DNA from: Clostridium sp. CAG:1013
GTDB taxonomy: Bacteria > Bacillota > Clostridia > Oscillospirales > Acutalibacteraceae
Direction of reading: 5' to 3'
Assembly: GCA_000432995.1 (NCBI GenBank)
Contig: HF972680.1
Coordinates: forward strand, 62,038 to 73,605
Length of the DNA: 11,568 nucleotides
A program made the position numbers and the translations under genes. This document shows, piece after piece, positions 1 to 5,782 of this stretch (position 1 is the first letter of the stretch; the number at the start of each line of letters is the position of its first letter). Below the pieces are notes generated by a model. The model worked only from the letters and a program-made list of their open reading frames with translations, did not search any database and was not told the origin of the DNA.

Positions 1-97
1 ACTCTTAATGAAAAGAATGTAAGTGTCCATGCCCATGCCCTGTTCTTGAGAACTGCAATCGAAATGGGAATCGTTTGTGGCGCCGGGAGCGGGTTAA

Positions 98-2104
98 CTA
101 ACGAAGGCTGCTCCTCCAATCCAGGTCAGAGAGTTCCACCGGATGCTCCAGAAGGGCTGCTGCGAAGGTCTCCGCCAATTCTTCTGCCTCCTGTGCGGTA
201 GGGCCCAGTCGGTCGGTGGAGACCCCTACCGCCACTCCCATGTTCTGAGTGGGTTCCACAAATGTGGCCCAGTAGGTATTGTAGGGATAAACAGTGCGCT
301 CTTCTCCCTCGCTGTATATCCGGGCGGCTTGATCTACGGCCGCCCAGACAGGCGTTTCACCAAAGTGGTTATTAGGTTCTTCCAAAAAGAAGATAGCGTC
401 TTGAGCCTCGCAGTTGGGAAGCTCCCCAGGTTGGAAATACAAAATGAATTCCTCCTGCTGTGTCTCTGGGTTTGTTCCGAAAATGGCCAGCTGGTGGAAT
501 TCGCCTTGGGAGGTGCTGGCCTTTTGTCCGTAGAGCTGGTAATTTTCCATCCAGGAGAGACCCTCCACTTTGGTAAGATCGGAAAGCTCTTCTTCCGTCA
601 GCGCTCGGGTGATGCCGTCTCCACCGGCCCAGGTGGAGGAGCGCCTGCTGGAGGTAAGATTTTCGGCGAAGTTAAGGTCAGTTGGGCCGGATGGCTCCTC
701 CGCCTGGAAGTCGGTCAGGTCCAGGCCGCCGGAAATCAGCTGATTCACCATACGGGCGGCAAATTCCCTTGCTTGCTCCTCTGTGTCGAATCCCCAACGG
801 TCCACGTACATCTGCAGTGTGATGCCAACCGGCTGATCTCCCTCCAGCACAAACCCCAGGTCCAAGATGATGGAGCCCTCCGTGGGACCAGTGGCACGGT
901 TTTGCTCAAACCGGGTGGCGTAGATCTCTACACCTTCCACGGTATTGTTAGGCTCTGTTAAGAGAGAAAGCATGTAGAGTTCGTCGCCGGGTGGGATTTC
1001 TCCGGGCATGGCGGTTAAAATGTATGCGCCCACCAGGTCTTCCTGGGTAAAGGAGCCTCGAACCTTGGCGTATTCCACCGCTCCGTTCTCGTCCAGAGAA
1101 ACCAACCCCGACAGGTTCACCTCTTTGCCTTCTACCTCCCAGGAAATTCCATCCCACAGGGAGAAGATCTCCTCTTGGGTTACGCTTTGGGAGGATAGTT
1201 TCATCAGCCGCTCCTGAGAAATATTGGAGGCATCCAGCTGCTCCATAGTCCCTGTTTTGTATTGGATCTCCGGCAGGGAGTCGGTTTGGTTGCCCTCCGG
1301 ATCCAAAATGGGGAGGAGCACCGGGTGTTCCAACAGTTGGCAGGTGGCCTTCTCGGCCAGGACTTGAGCTTCTTGGTCCTCCAATCCCCACTGGTCCGAC
1401 CAAACACCTAAAGCTACTCCCGTGGAATTTTCATCCGCCTGCTGAAACATGGTCCAGTAGGTGGTGCTGTCATCGGAAAAAGATTCCTGGGTTTCCGGGT
1501 CAACATAGCCCCGGCCGCTGTGGGTGACGGCGGCCCAAACATCGGTACCGTTCACTTGATTGTTGGCGCTTTCCAGGAAGGAACACACGTCCTGAGCTTC
1601 ACAGCGAGGAAGCCCGCCGGGCTGCAAATACAGGACAAAAGTATCCATCCCTTGATCCTCCTCTCCCAGAAAGCCTCGGATCATCATCCAGGAGACCTCG
1701 CCTTTTGAAGAGATGTAGGAGGTACCGCTTAGCTGGTAGCCCTCCATCCAGGAAAGACCATCCTGCTCCGCCAGGGAGGAAAGCTCTTCTTCTGTCAGAG
1801 CCCGCTCTGTGTCTCCGTCGTTCCCTAGTGCCCAGGAGGTGCATTGGCCTGAGCCTGTGTTGTTTTCGGCGAAGTCCAAGTGAGATGTTTGAGATACGGT
1901 GTCCTCCAATTCAGGGGTGGATGGTTGCAGCTGGGTGAGGAACAGCCAGCCGCCTACCCCTACGCATACCGCCAGAACTGCCGCCACAGCTGCTACCCAG
2001 GGGCCGTGGTGGACTTTCTTAGCCGGCGTGCCCCAGGGGTCGACATCTTCCAACAGCTTTGGATCAATATCATTTAACGCGGTGAGCAAGTCTCTTGCGT
2101 TCAT
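98..2104 (-). CDS. Membrane-anchored probable anti-sigma/sensor protein with three related outer domains
   Basis: Probable partner and regulator of the sigma factor encoded just upstream on the same strand; 668 residues. The start at 2104 is chosen because its ATG overlaps the sigma stop codon as ATGA and is preceded by an AAGGGGG ribosome site. The reading frame stays open 140 codons further upstream, but only through the sigma gene. Residues 1-34 form a short cytoplasmic segment (starting MNARDLLTALNDIDPKLLED), residues 35-57 are one hydrophobic membrane helix, and the remaining 610 residues should lie outside. The outer part holds three related units at about 76-268, 283-466 and 477-662. 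Units 1 and 3 are close, sharing RALTEEELS, GLSWME.YQL, CEAQD and LLEHPV; unit 2 is divergent but keeps the PGE.P, EPNN and D.WG positions. No zinc-binding H-C-C motif is seen in the cytoplasmic part. The anti-sigma role rests on gene order and topology. I do not recognise the outer domain as a named family. Confidence 0.8.
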   Translation of the reverse strand: MNARDLLTALNDIDPKLLEDVDPWGTPAKKVHHGPWVAAVAAVLAVCVGVGGWLFLTQLQPSTPELEDTVSQTSHLDFAENNTGSGQCTSWALGNDGDTERALTEEELSSLAEQDGLSWMEGYQLSGTSYISSKGEVSWMMIRGFLGEEDQGMDTFVLYLQPGGLPRCEAQDVCSFLESANNQVNGTDVWAAVTHSGRGYVDPETQESFSDDSTTYWTMFQQADENSTGVALGVWSDQWGLEDQEAQVLAEKATCQLLEHPVLLPILDPEGNQTDSLPEIQYKTGTMEQLDASNISQERLMKLSSQSVTQEEIFSLWDGISWEVEGKEVNLSGLVSLDENGAVEYAKVRGSFTQEDLVGAYILTAMPGEIPPGDELYMLSLLTEPNNTVEGVEIYATRFEQNRATGPTEGSIILDLGFVLEGDQPVGITLQMYVDRWGFDTEEQAREFAARMVNQLISGGLDLTDFQAEEPSGPTDLNFAENLTSSRRSSTWAGGDGITRALTEEELSDLTKVEGLSWMENYQLYGQKASTSQGEFHQLAIFGTNPETQQEEFILYFQPGELPNCEAQDAIFFLEEPNNHFGETPVWAAVDQAARIYSEGEERTVYPYNTYWATFVEPTQNMGVAVGVSTDRLGPTAQEAEELAETFAAALLEHPVELSDLDWRSSLR
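119..676 (-). repeat. Outer domain unit 3 of the sigma partner protein
   Basis: Third unit, residues about 477-662, from LNFAEN to LLEHPVELSDLD. It closely resembles unit 1 along its whole length, for example RALTEEELSDLTKVEGLSWM and YFQPGELPNCEAQD. The protein ends six residues after the unit, so the domain sits at the extreme C-terminus. Confidence 0.75.
707..1258 (-). repeat. Outer domain unit 2 (divergent) of the sigma partner protein
   Basis: Middle unit, residues about 283-466. It is clearly more diverged, but the order of landmarks is the same: an ISW segment, a strand-rich block ending in RGSF, MPGEIP, LLTEPNNTVEGVEIYA, a G.TLQMYVDRWG segment, then a helix (TEEQAREFAARMVNQL). The shared landmarks at similar spacing indicate common origin; the identity was not computed. 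Confidence 0.6.
1301..1879 (-). repeat. Outer domain unit 1 of the sigma partner protein
   Basis: First of three homologous units, protein residues about 76-268. It starts with LDFAEN and runs to LLEHPVLLPILD. It shares RALTEEELS, DGLSWMEGYQL, QPGGLP.CEAQD, NN, VWAAV and GV.LGV..D.WG with the third unit. The similarity is visible in DNA as well as protein, which suggests the copying of unit 1 or 3 is more recent than that of unit 2. Confidence 0.75.
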
Positions 2105-2661
2105 TCCAATACCCCCTTTTCTTTTAAGTAGGTCAGCAGTTTTCCGCGCAATCTGGAAAGCCGGGTGGCGGTGTTGGATTCTGTCATTCCCAGCCGGATG
2201 GCCAGTTCTTTGTGGGAGCAGGCGTACCAGTACCGGTCCAAGAAAAGGGCACGATCCTTTTTGCTCAGCCCCCTCAGAAATCCTTCTAAAGCTGCTTGGA
2301 GTTCGTGATAATCCTGGGTCTCTTCCGGTCCGGATGCACCTGACAGGCATTCTTCCAGCTCGGAATAAGCCAGGTCGAACTGGCTGTTCCGTTTTTGGGC
2401 TGTATTCCAGTGATAGCGCTTCAGGCACAGATTCCGTACCACCCGCAGAGCATAGGGCAGCAGCGGATCCGGTTTGGCAGGGGGAATGCTGTCCCACAGG
2501 CCAAGATAGGCGTCGTTGACGCATTCCTCTGCGTCCTCAGGATCATGCAGCAGGTTGCCGGCCAGTCGGCGGAGTTGAAGTCCGTAGGTATCCTCCAGGG
2601 CGGTCACCGCTTGGGGGGAACGCTCCCAGAACAGCCGGACGATCTCCCGGTCTTTCATCAT
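2101..2661 (-). CDS. ECF-like sigma-70 family RNA polymerase sigma factor
   Basis: Cytoplasmic sigma factor expected to direct RNA polymerase to a small regulon. About 186 residues, with only regions 2 and 4 as in the ECF group. Region 2 covers about residues 20-90 and includes DPEDAEECVNDAYLGLWDSI and RVVRNLCLKRY. Region 4 covers about 125-183 and includes LSKKDRALFLDRYWY and a helix-turn-helix around SHKELAIRLGMTESNTATRLSR. The AGGAGG ribosome site directly abuts the first possible ATG (2667) with no spacer, so the in-frame ATG at 2661 (spacing 6) or the next one at 2658 (spacing 9) is the likely start. The stop overlaps the start of the membrane partner as ATGA, so the two are probably translationally coupled. 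Target promoters and the inducing signal are unknown. Confidence 0.9.
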   Translation of the reverse strand: MMKDREIVRLFWERSPQAVTALEDTYGLQLRRLAGNLLHDPEDAEECVNDAYLGLWDSIPPAKPDPLLPYALRVVRNLCLKRYHWNTAQKRNSQFDLAYSELEECLSGASGPEETQDYHELQAALEGFLRGLSKKDRALFLDRYWYACSHKELAIRLGMTESNTATRLSRLRGKLLTYLKEKGVLE

Positions 2662-2667
2662 GGCCAT

Positions 2668-2673
2668 CCTCCT
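2668..2673 (-). promoter_or_regulatory. Ribosome binding site that decides the sigma factor start
   Basis: AGGAGG lies immediately next to the first in-frame ATG at 2667. A ribosome bound here would favour the ATG codons at 2661 or 2658, which lie 6 and 9 bases away. Confidence 0.7.
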
Positions 2674-2693
2674 TTCTCCCTCTATCTACATTC

Positions 2694-2718
2694 TACGCTT
2701 TTCAGAAGGAACCTTACA
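2694..2718 (-). promoter_or_regulatory. Candidate ECF-type (autoregulated) promoter of the sigma operon
   Basis: On the minus strand TGTAA (2718-2714) is followed after 16 bases by CGTA (2697-2694). This resembles -35 (TGTAAC-like) and -10 (CGTC/CGTA) elements used by many ECF sigma factors, and lies about 30 bases upstream of the sigma start. Autoregulation of ECF operons is common, so this is the natural candidate. It is inferred from pattern only. Confidence 0.4.
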
Positions 2719-2731
2719 GGTTTTTCTGAAA
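2700..2731. repeat. Dyad symmetry overlapping the candidate sigma operon promoter
   Basis: An interrupted inverted repeat has outer arms TTTCAGAA (2700-2707) and TTCTGAAA (2724-2731) and inner arms AACCT (2710-2714) and AGGTT (2718-2722) around a TAC centre. Two bases on one side and one on the other break the symmetry. It covers the proposed -35 element. It could be an operator for a dimeric regulator or an mRNA hairpin; it is not followed by a T-run, so it is not a standard terminator. Confidence 0.45.
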
Positions 2732-2785
2732 GAAGAGGATAAAAGAATTTAAACCCACACAGGCTGCTTTTGACTTTTGCTTTCT

Positions 2786-2813
2786 ATATTAATGGAGAAA
2801 ATGATGCTTCCAA
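2786..2813 (-). promoter_or_regulatory. Candidate vegetative promoter upstream of the sigma gene
   Basis: The minus strand has TTGGAA (2813-2808), a 16-base spacer and TAATAT (2791-2786). These are moderate matches to the -35 and -10 of the main sigma factor. It could give a basal level of the sigma/partner operon. The match is weak in an AT-rich stretch. Confidence 0.25.
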
Positions 2814-2859
2814 ATAAAGGAGAGACTTAAGAGAAAATTCAGAATTTATTGAAGATTTC

Positions 2860-2888
2860 TTGAGGACTTTCCCTTATACTAATAGAAA
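2860..2888 (+). promoter_or_regulatory. Candidate promoter of the TVP38-like gene
   Basis: TTGAGG (2860-2865) and TAGAAA (2883-2888) are 17 bases apart. A better -10 sequence, TATACT, lies at 2875-2880 but lacks a well-placed -35. One of these probably serves the gene at 2933. The choice between them cannot be made by eye. Confidence 0.3.
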
Positions 2889-2932
2889 ATAAGGAAACAA
2901 CGGGACCAAAATCCGAAAAAGGGGAGCAATGT

Positions 2933-3682
2933 ATGGACAAGCGGGCACAACGAAGAAAGCGGGCGGCAGCCCTAGCGGGGTTGGGACTGTTCGTTGTATT
3001 TACAGTAGTGGTTTGCTGGTTCGTGGGGCGGCCCATGATCCAGTTTGTGTCTCAACCTGATGAATTCCGAGGCTGGGTGGACAACCACGGTATCTGGGGG
3101 CGGCTGGCTTTCTTGGGGATGATGGTCTTTCAGGTAATCATCGCCATTGTGCCAGGAGAACCTTTGGAGATCGGCGCGGGATATGCCTTCGGCGTGGTGG
3201 AGGGTACCATCCTCTGTCTGCTGGGCACCTTGATTGGCGGGGTCATTATTTTCCTGTTTGTGAAAAAATTTGGGATGCGGTTTGTCACCTTGTTCGTTGA
3301 CGAGGAGAAGATCCATTCTTTGAAATTCCTGCAAAACACTCGACGGCTCCACTTGGTTGCCTTTATCCTCTTTTTCATTCCCGGTACGCCCAAGGATGTG
3401 CTCACCTATATTGTAGGGCTTACCCCCATGAGACTGCCCGCCTGGATCCTCATCACCACACTGGCCCGGATTCCTTCGGTGATCACCTCTACTATTGGTG
3501 GCGACGCTTTAGGCACTCAGGAATATTTGTTTGCGGTCATCGTGTTTGTGGTCACGGCGATCATCAGTGGGCTGGGTGTGCTGGCGTATCAAAAGATCAC
3601 CAAGCATCATGCGGAAAAGGAAGCTCTGGGGGAAGGCGGCCGGAAAAAGGACGGACAGGCGTCCAGTGGCTCCACTGTATGA
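2933..3682 (+). CDS. TVP38/TMEM64 family membrane protein (VTT domain)
   Basis: Integral membrane protein of 249 residues in the VTT (SNARE-associated, DedA-related) superfamily. Bacterial members are thought to act in lipid transport or scrambling and membrane homeostasis; the substrate of this one is unknown. A basic N-terminus precedes helix 1 at about 11-32. The conserved core runs from about 62 to 115 with PGEPLEIGAGYAFG and a glycine-rich GTLIGG. The second family segment, FFIPGTPKDVLTYIVGL, is at about 147-163, followed by ARIPSV.TSTIGGDALG at 178-194 and a last helix at about 198-219. The C-terminal tail is charged and probably cytoplasmic. AAGGGGAG lies six bases before the ATG; another ATG four bases upstream is out of frame. 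It is a single-gene unit divergent from the sigma operon and closed by the terminator at 3717. A role in the sigma stress response is possible but unsupported. Confidence 0.92.
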   Translation: MDKRAQRRKRAAALAGLGLFVVFTVVVCWFVGRPMIQFVSQPDEFRGWVDNHGIWGRLAFLGMMVFQVIIAIVPGEPLEIGAGYAFGVVEGTILCLLGTLIGGVIIFLFVKKFGMRFVTLFVDEEKIHSLKFLQNTRRLHLVAFILFFIPGTPKDVLTYIVGLTPMRLPAWILITTLARIPSVITSTIGGDALGTQEYLFAVIVFVVTAIISGLGVLAYQKITKHHAEKEALGEGGRKKDGQASSGSTV

Positions 3683-3716
3683 TTTTCTGGATATTCTGTA
3701 TATTCGTTGTGAAATG

Positions 3717-3749
3717 GGAAAGGTTTTTGCACCTTTCCTTTTCTTTTTT
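3717..3749 (+). terminator. Rho-independent terminator after the TVP38-like gene
   Basis: A perfect 8-base-pair stem (GGAAAGGT at 3717-3724, ACCTTTCC at 3731-3738) with a six-base loop is followed by TTTTCTTTTTT (3739-3749). It starts about 34 bases after the stop codon, and it insulates the arginine operon from upstream transcription. Confidence 0.92.
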
Positions 3750-3797
3750 GGCAAATTTGTAACTGGGTTTGTGCGCGATTCTGGCGTTGCCAAAAAA
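3744..3797. repeat. Perfect 11-base inverted repeat between terminator and ARG box
   Basis: TTTTTTGGCAA (3744-3754) and TTGCCAAAAAA (3787-3797) are exact reverse complements, 32 bases apart. The left arm is the T-tract of the terminator. The right arm is followed at once by a similar CTTGCAAAAAA. On a read-through transcript the pairing could sequester the U-tract; as DNA it could be a bent or looped site upstream of the arg promoter. No function is shown. Confidence 0.5.
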
Positions 3798-3808
3798 CTT
3801 GCAAAAAA

Positions 3809-3826
3809 TATGAATAAATATGCAAT
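3809..3826 (+). promoter_or_regulatory. ARG box (ArgR/AhrC operator) of the arginine operon
   Basis: TATGAATAAATATGCAAT matches the Bacillus subtilis AhrC consensus CATGAATAAAAATKCAAK at about 16 of 18 positions. It lies six bases upstream of the argG -35 element. ArgR hexamers bound to arginine repress biosynthetic genes through such sites, so this operon is very likely arginine-repressed. TTGCA (3799-3803) and TGCAA (3821-3825) extend the symmetry. I see no equally good second box nearby. Confidence 0.85.
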
Positions 3827-3832
3827 ATGGGC

Positions 3833-3860
3833 TTGATTTTTCCGGAAAGGGGTGTATAAT
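3833..3860 (+). promoter_or_regulatory. SigmaA-type promoter of the arginine operon
   Basis: TTGATT (3833-3838), a 16-base spacer and a consensus TATAAT (3855-3860) form a strong promoter. Transcription should start near 3867, giving a leader of about 55 bases before argG. That is too short for a T-box or large riboswitch, which fits control by the adjoining ARG box. Confidence 0.85.
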
Positions 3861-3921
3861 AGCAACTACAGAGAACAAAACAAGACAATCTTTGAAATTG
3901 AAATAAAGGAAGGGACCTATC

Positions 3922-5148
3922 ATGGCAAACGAGATCAAAAAAGTAGTGCTGGCCTATTCCGGCGGCCTGGATACCTCCATCATCATCCCCTGGCTGAAGG
4001 AAAACTACAACAACTGCGAAGTCATCGCGGTTTCCGGTGACGTTGGCCAGGGCACTGAGCTGGATGGTCTGGAAGAGAAGGCTAAAAAGACTGGCGCTTC
4101 CAAGCTGTATGTGCTGGATCTGAAAGAAGAGTTCATCCAGGATTATGTGTACCCCACTGTGAAGGCCGGGGCTGTTTACGAGAACAAGTACCTGCTGGGT
4201 ACCTCTTTTGCTCGTCCCATCATTGCTAAGGGCATCGTGGAAATCGCCAAGAAGGAAGGCGCTGACGCCATCTGCCACGGCTGCACCGGCAAGGGCAACG
4301 ACCAGGTCCGTTTCGAGCTGGCTATCAAGGCTTACGCTCCTGATATGAAGATCATCGCCCCCTGGCGTATCTGGGACATCAAGTCCCGTGAGGAAGAGAT
4401 CGAGTACGCCGAGGCTCACAACATTCCTCTGAAGATCAGCCGCGAGACCAACTACTCCAAGGACAAGAACCTGTGGCATCTGTCCCACGAGGGTCTGGAT
4501 CTGGAGAATCCCGCCAACGAGCCTCAGTACAACAAGCCTGGCTTCCTGGAGCTGGGCGTTTCCCCCGAGCAGGCTCCCGATGAGCCCACCTACATCACCC
4601 TGCACTTTGAGAAGGGTGTGCCCACCCAGTTGGACGGCCAGACTCTCACTGGCACCGAAATGGTGGAGAAGCTCAATGAGCTGGGCGGCAAGAACGGCAT
4701 CGGCCTGGCTGACATTATCGAGAACCGTCTGGTGGGCATGAAGTCCCGCGGTGTGTATGAAACTCCTGGTGGCACCATCCTCTACCACGCTCATAACAAG
4801 CTGGAAGAGCTGTGCCTGGATAAGGAGACCTATCACTACAAGCAGCAGATCGCTCTGAAGTTCGCCGACCTGGTGTACAACGGCCAGTGGTTCACTCCTC
4901 TGCGCCAGGCTCTGTCCGCTTTTGTGGACTCCACTCAGGAGACCGTCACCGGCGACGTGAAACTGAAGCTCTACAAGGGCAACATTATCGACGCGGGCGT
5001 CACCTCTCCCTATTCTCTCTACGATGAGGAGATCGCTACCTTCGACGAGGACGAAGTTTACAATCAGGCGGACTCCGCTGGATTCATCAACCTGTTTGGT
5101 CTGCCCATCAAGGTCCAGGCCAAGAAGGGCTTGACCTACGACAAATAA
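3922..5148 (+). CDS. argG: Argininosuccinate synthase
   Basis: Cytoplasmic enzyme that joins citrulline and aspartate using ATP to give argininosuccinate, the penultimate step of arginine synthesis. It has 408 residues, the usual family length. The ATP-binding P-loop AYSGGLDTS is at residues 11-19. The conserved CHGCTGKGNDQVRFE is at 118-132, followed by SRETNYSKDKNLWHLSHEG and, in the C-terminal part, GQWFTPLRQAL and NQADSAGFINLFGLP. The start has an AAAGGAAGGG ribosome site. This is the first gene of the operon, behind the ARG box and promoter. All eight arginine codons are CGT or CGC, with no CGG or AGA, unlike the genes that follow; this suggests selection for high expression. An 85-base gap with two hairpins separates it from the next gene. 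Confidence 0.98.
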   Translation: MANEIKKVVLAYSGGLDTSIIIPWLKENYNNCEVIAVSGDVGQGTELDGLEEKAKKTGASKLYVLDLKEEFIQDYVYPTVKAGAVYENKYLLGTSFARPIIAKGIVEIAKKEGADAICHGCTGKGNDQVRFELAIKAYAPDMKIIAPWRIWDIKSREEEIEYAEAHNIPLKISRETNYSKDKNLWHLSHEGLDLENPANEPQYNKPGFLELGVSPEQAPDEPTYITLHFEKGVPTQLDGQTLTGTEMVEKLNELGGKNGIGLADIIENRLVGMKSRGVYETPGGTILYHAHNKLEELCLDKETYHYKQQIALKFADLVYNGQWFTPLRQALSAFVDSTQETVTGDVKLKLYKGNIIDAGVTSPYSLYDEEIATFDEDEVYNQADSAGFINLFGLPIKVQAKKGLTYDK

Positions 5149-5153
5149 ACAAT

Positions 5154-5206
5154 CGGCGGATCGCCGGAAGAAAATCCATAGGGATAGGGCGGACGAGCGT
5201 CTGCCC
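5154..5206 (+). other. Two intercistronic hairpins after argG
   Basis: The first hairpin is CGGCG-GAT-CGCCG (5154-5166). The second has arms GGGCGGAC (5187-5194) and GTCTGCCC (5199-5206) with a four-base loop and one G-T pair. The second is followed by only TTTCC, so it would be at best a weak terminator. More likely it is a 3'-end stabiliser or processing site that lets argG mRNA outlast the downstream message. Confidence 0.45.
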
Positions 5207-5233
5207 TTTCCTGCTTCCCAGGGAGGAAAAGCC

Positions 5234-5782
5234 GTGGAGCAAGTGGATATATTTGACAGACAGGGACGCCCCACCGGTGTGGTCCGGAAGCGGGGCGAAC
5301 CTCTTGGCCAGGGTGAATACCTGATGGCGGTGGGCATCTGGATCGTGGATGAGGAGAACAACATCCTCCTGACCCAGCGGAGCCCCGAAAAACGATGGGC
5401 CCCCGGCAAGTGGGAAAACACCGCTGGTCATGTGCAGGCAGGGGAGGATTGCGTAACCGCTATCCTGCGGGAAGTGCGGGAGGAGACGGGGCTGGTTCTT
5501 TCCCGAGAGCAGCTTATCTATTTAGGCGGTGCCCGATCGGGACACTACCTGGGAAAAAATTATGGGGTGCGTCTGAAAAAGCACCCGGAAAGATTGAGAT
5601 TCCAAAAGGGAGAGACCTGTGGTGCTAAGTGGGTCACCCCGGAGGGATTGGCGAAAATGAGGGAGGAGGGAGAGTTGTCTCCCTCGGTGATCTCCCATCT
5701 GCGAGGCGGTTACCGCGCCGCATTCTTAAAGTTTATCGGCCGTGAAGGCAGCACTTTGTTAGGAAAGGACGAAGTCCCATGA
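5234..5782 (+). CDS. NUDIX hydrolase embedded in the arginine operon
   Basis: Predicted cytoplasmic Mg-dependent hydrolase of a nucleoside diphosphate linked to another moiety; substrate unknown. 182 residues starting with GTG, seven bases after GGAGG. The catalytic box is intact: G65, E71, R79-E80-V81, E83-E84, G86-L87 in the spacing GX5EX7REUXEEXGU. The N-terminal part (VDIFD.QGRPTG, KRGEPLGQGEYL, LLTQRS..KRW.PGKWENTAGH) resembles the YfcD / isopentenyl-diphosphate isomerase-like group of NUDIX proteins, so a nucleotide repair or prenyl/sugar diphosphate substrate is conceivable. Its stop overlaps the argH start as ATGA, so the two are translationally coupled and this is a true operon member. 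ArgG releases AMP and pyrophosphate and the pathway consumes ATP, but no direct need for a NUDIX step in arginine synthesis is known. Arginine codons include CGG and AGA, unlike argG. Confidence 0.93.
   Translation: MEQVDIFDRQGRPTGVVRKRGEPLGQGEYLMAVGIWIVDEENNILLTQRSPEKRWAPGKWENTAGHVQAGEDCVTAILREVREETGLVLSREQLIYLGGARSGHYLGKNYGVRLKKHPERLRFQKGETCGAKWVTPEGLAKMREEGELSPSVISHLRGGYRAAFLKFIGREGSTLLGKDEVP

Noticed and set aside
1..36. Possible start of a minus-strand gene (MGMDTYILFIKS) running off the left edge
   Set aside because: Only 12 codons are visible and no convincing ribosome site precedes them. A plus-strand frame (1-198) is also open in the same place, so neither can be called.
1899..2519. 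206-codon plus-strand frame across the sigma and partner genes
   Set aside because: Shadow of two well-supported minus-strand genes; composition rich in Pro, Ser and Arg with no domain.
2105..2524. Upstream extension (140 codons) of the sigma partner frame
   Set aside because: It lies within the sigma gene in another frame. The ATG at 2104 has a ribosome site and the ATGA overlap expected for coupled genes.
3861..3921. Riboswitch or T-box leader in front of argG
   Set aside because: The leader is only about 55 bases, without a T-box sequence or terminator/antiterminator pair.
3607..5421. Open reading frame of 604 codons on the minus strand opposite argG
   Set aside because: It mirrors argG codon bias, spans the argG promoter and terminator regions, and has low-complexity Leu/Val/Gly/His-rich content with no recognisable domain. 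The plus-strand gene is certain.
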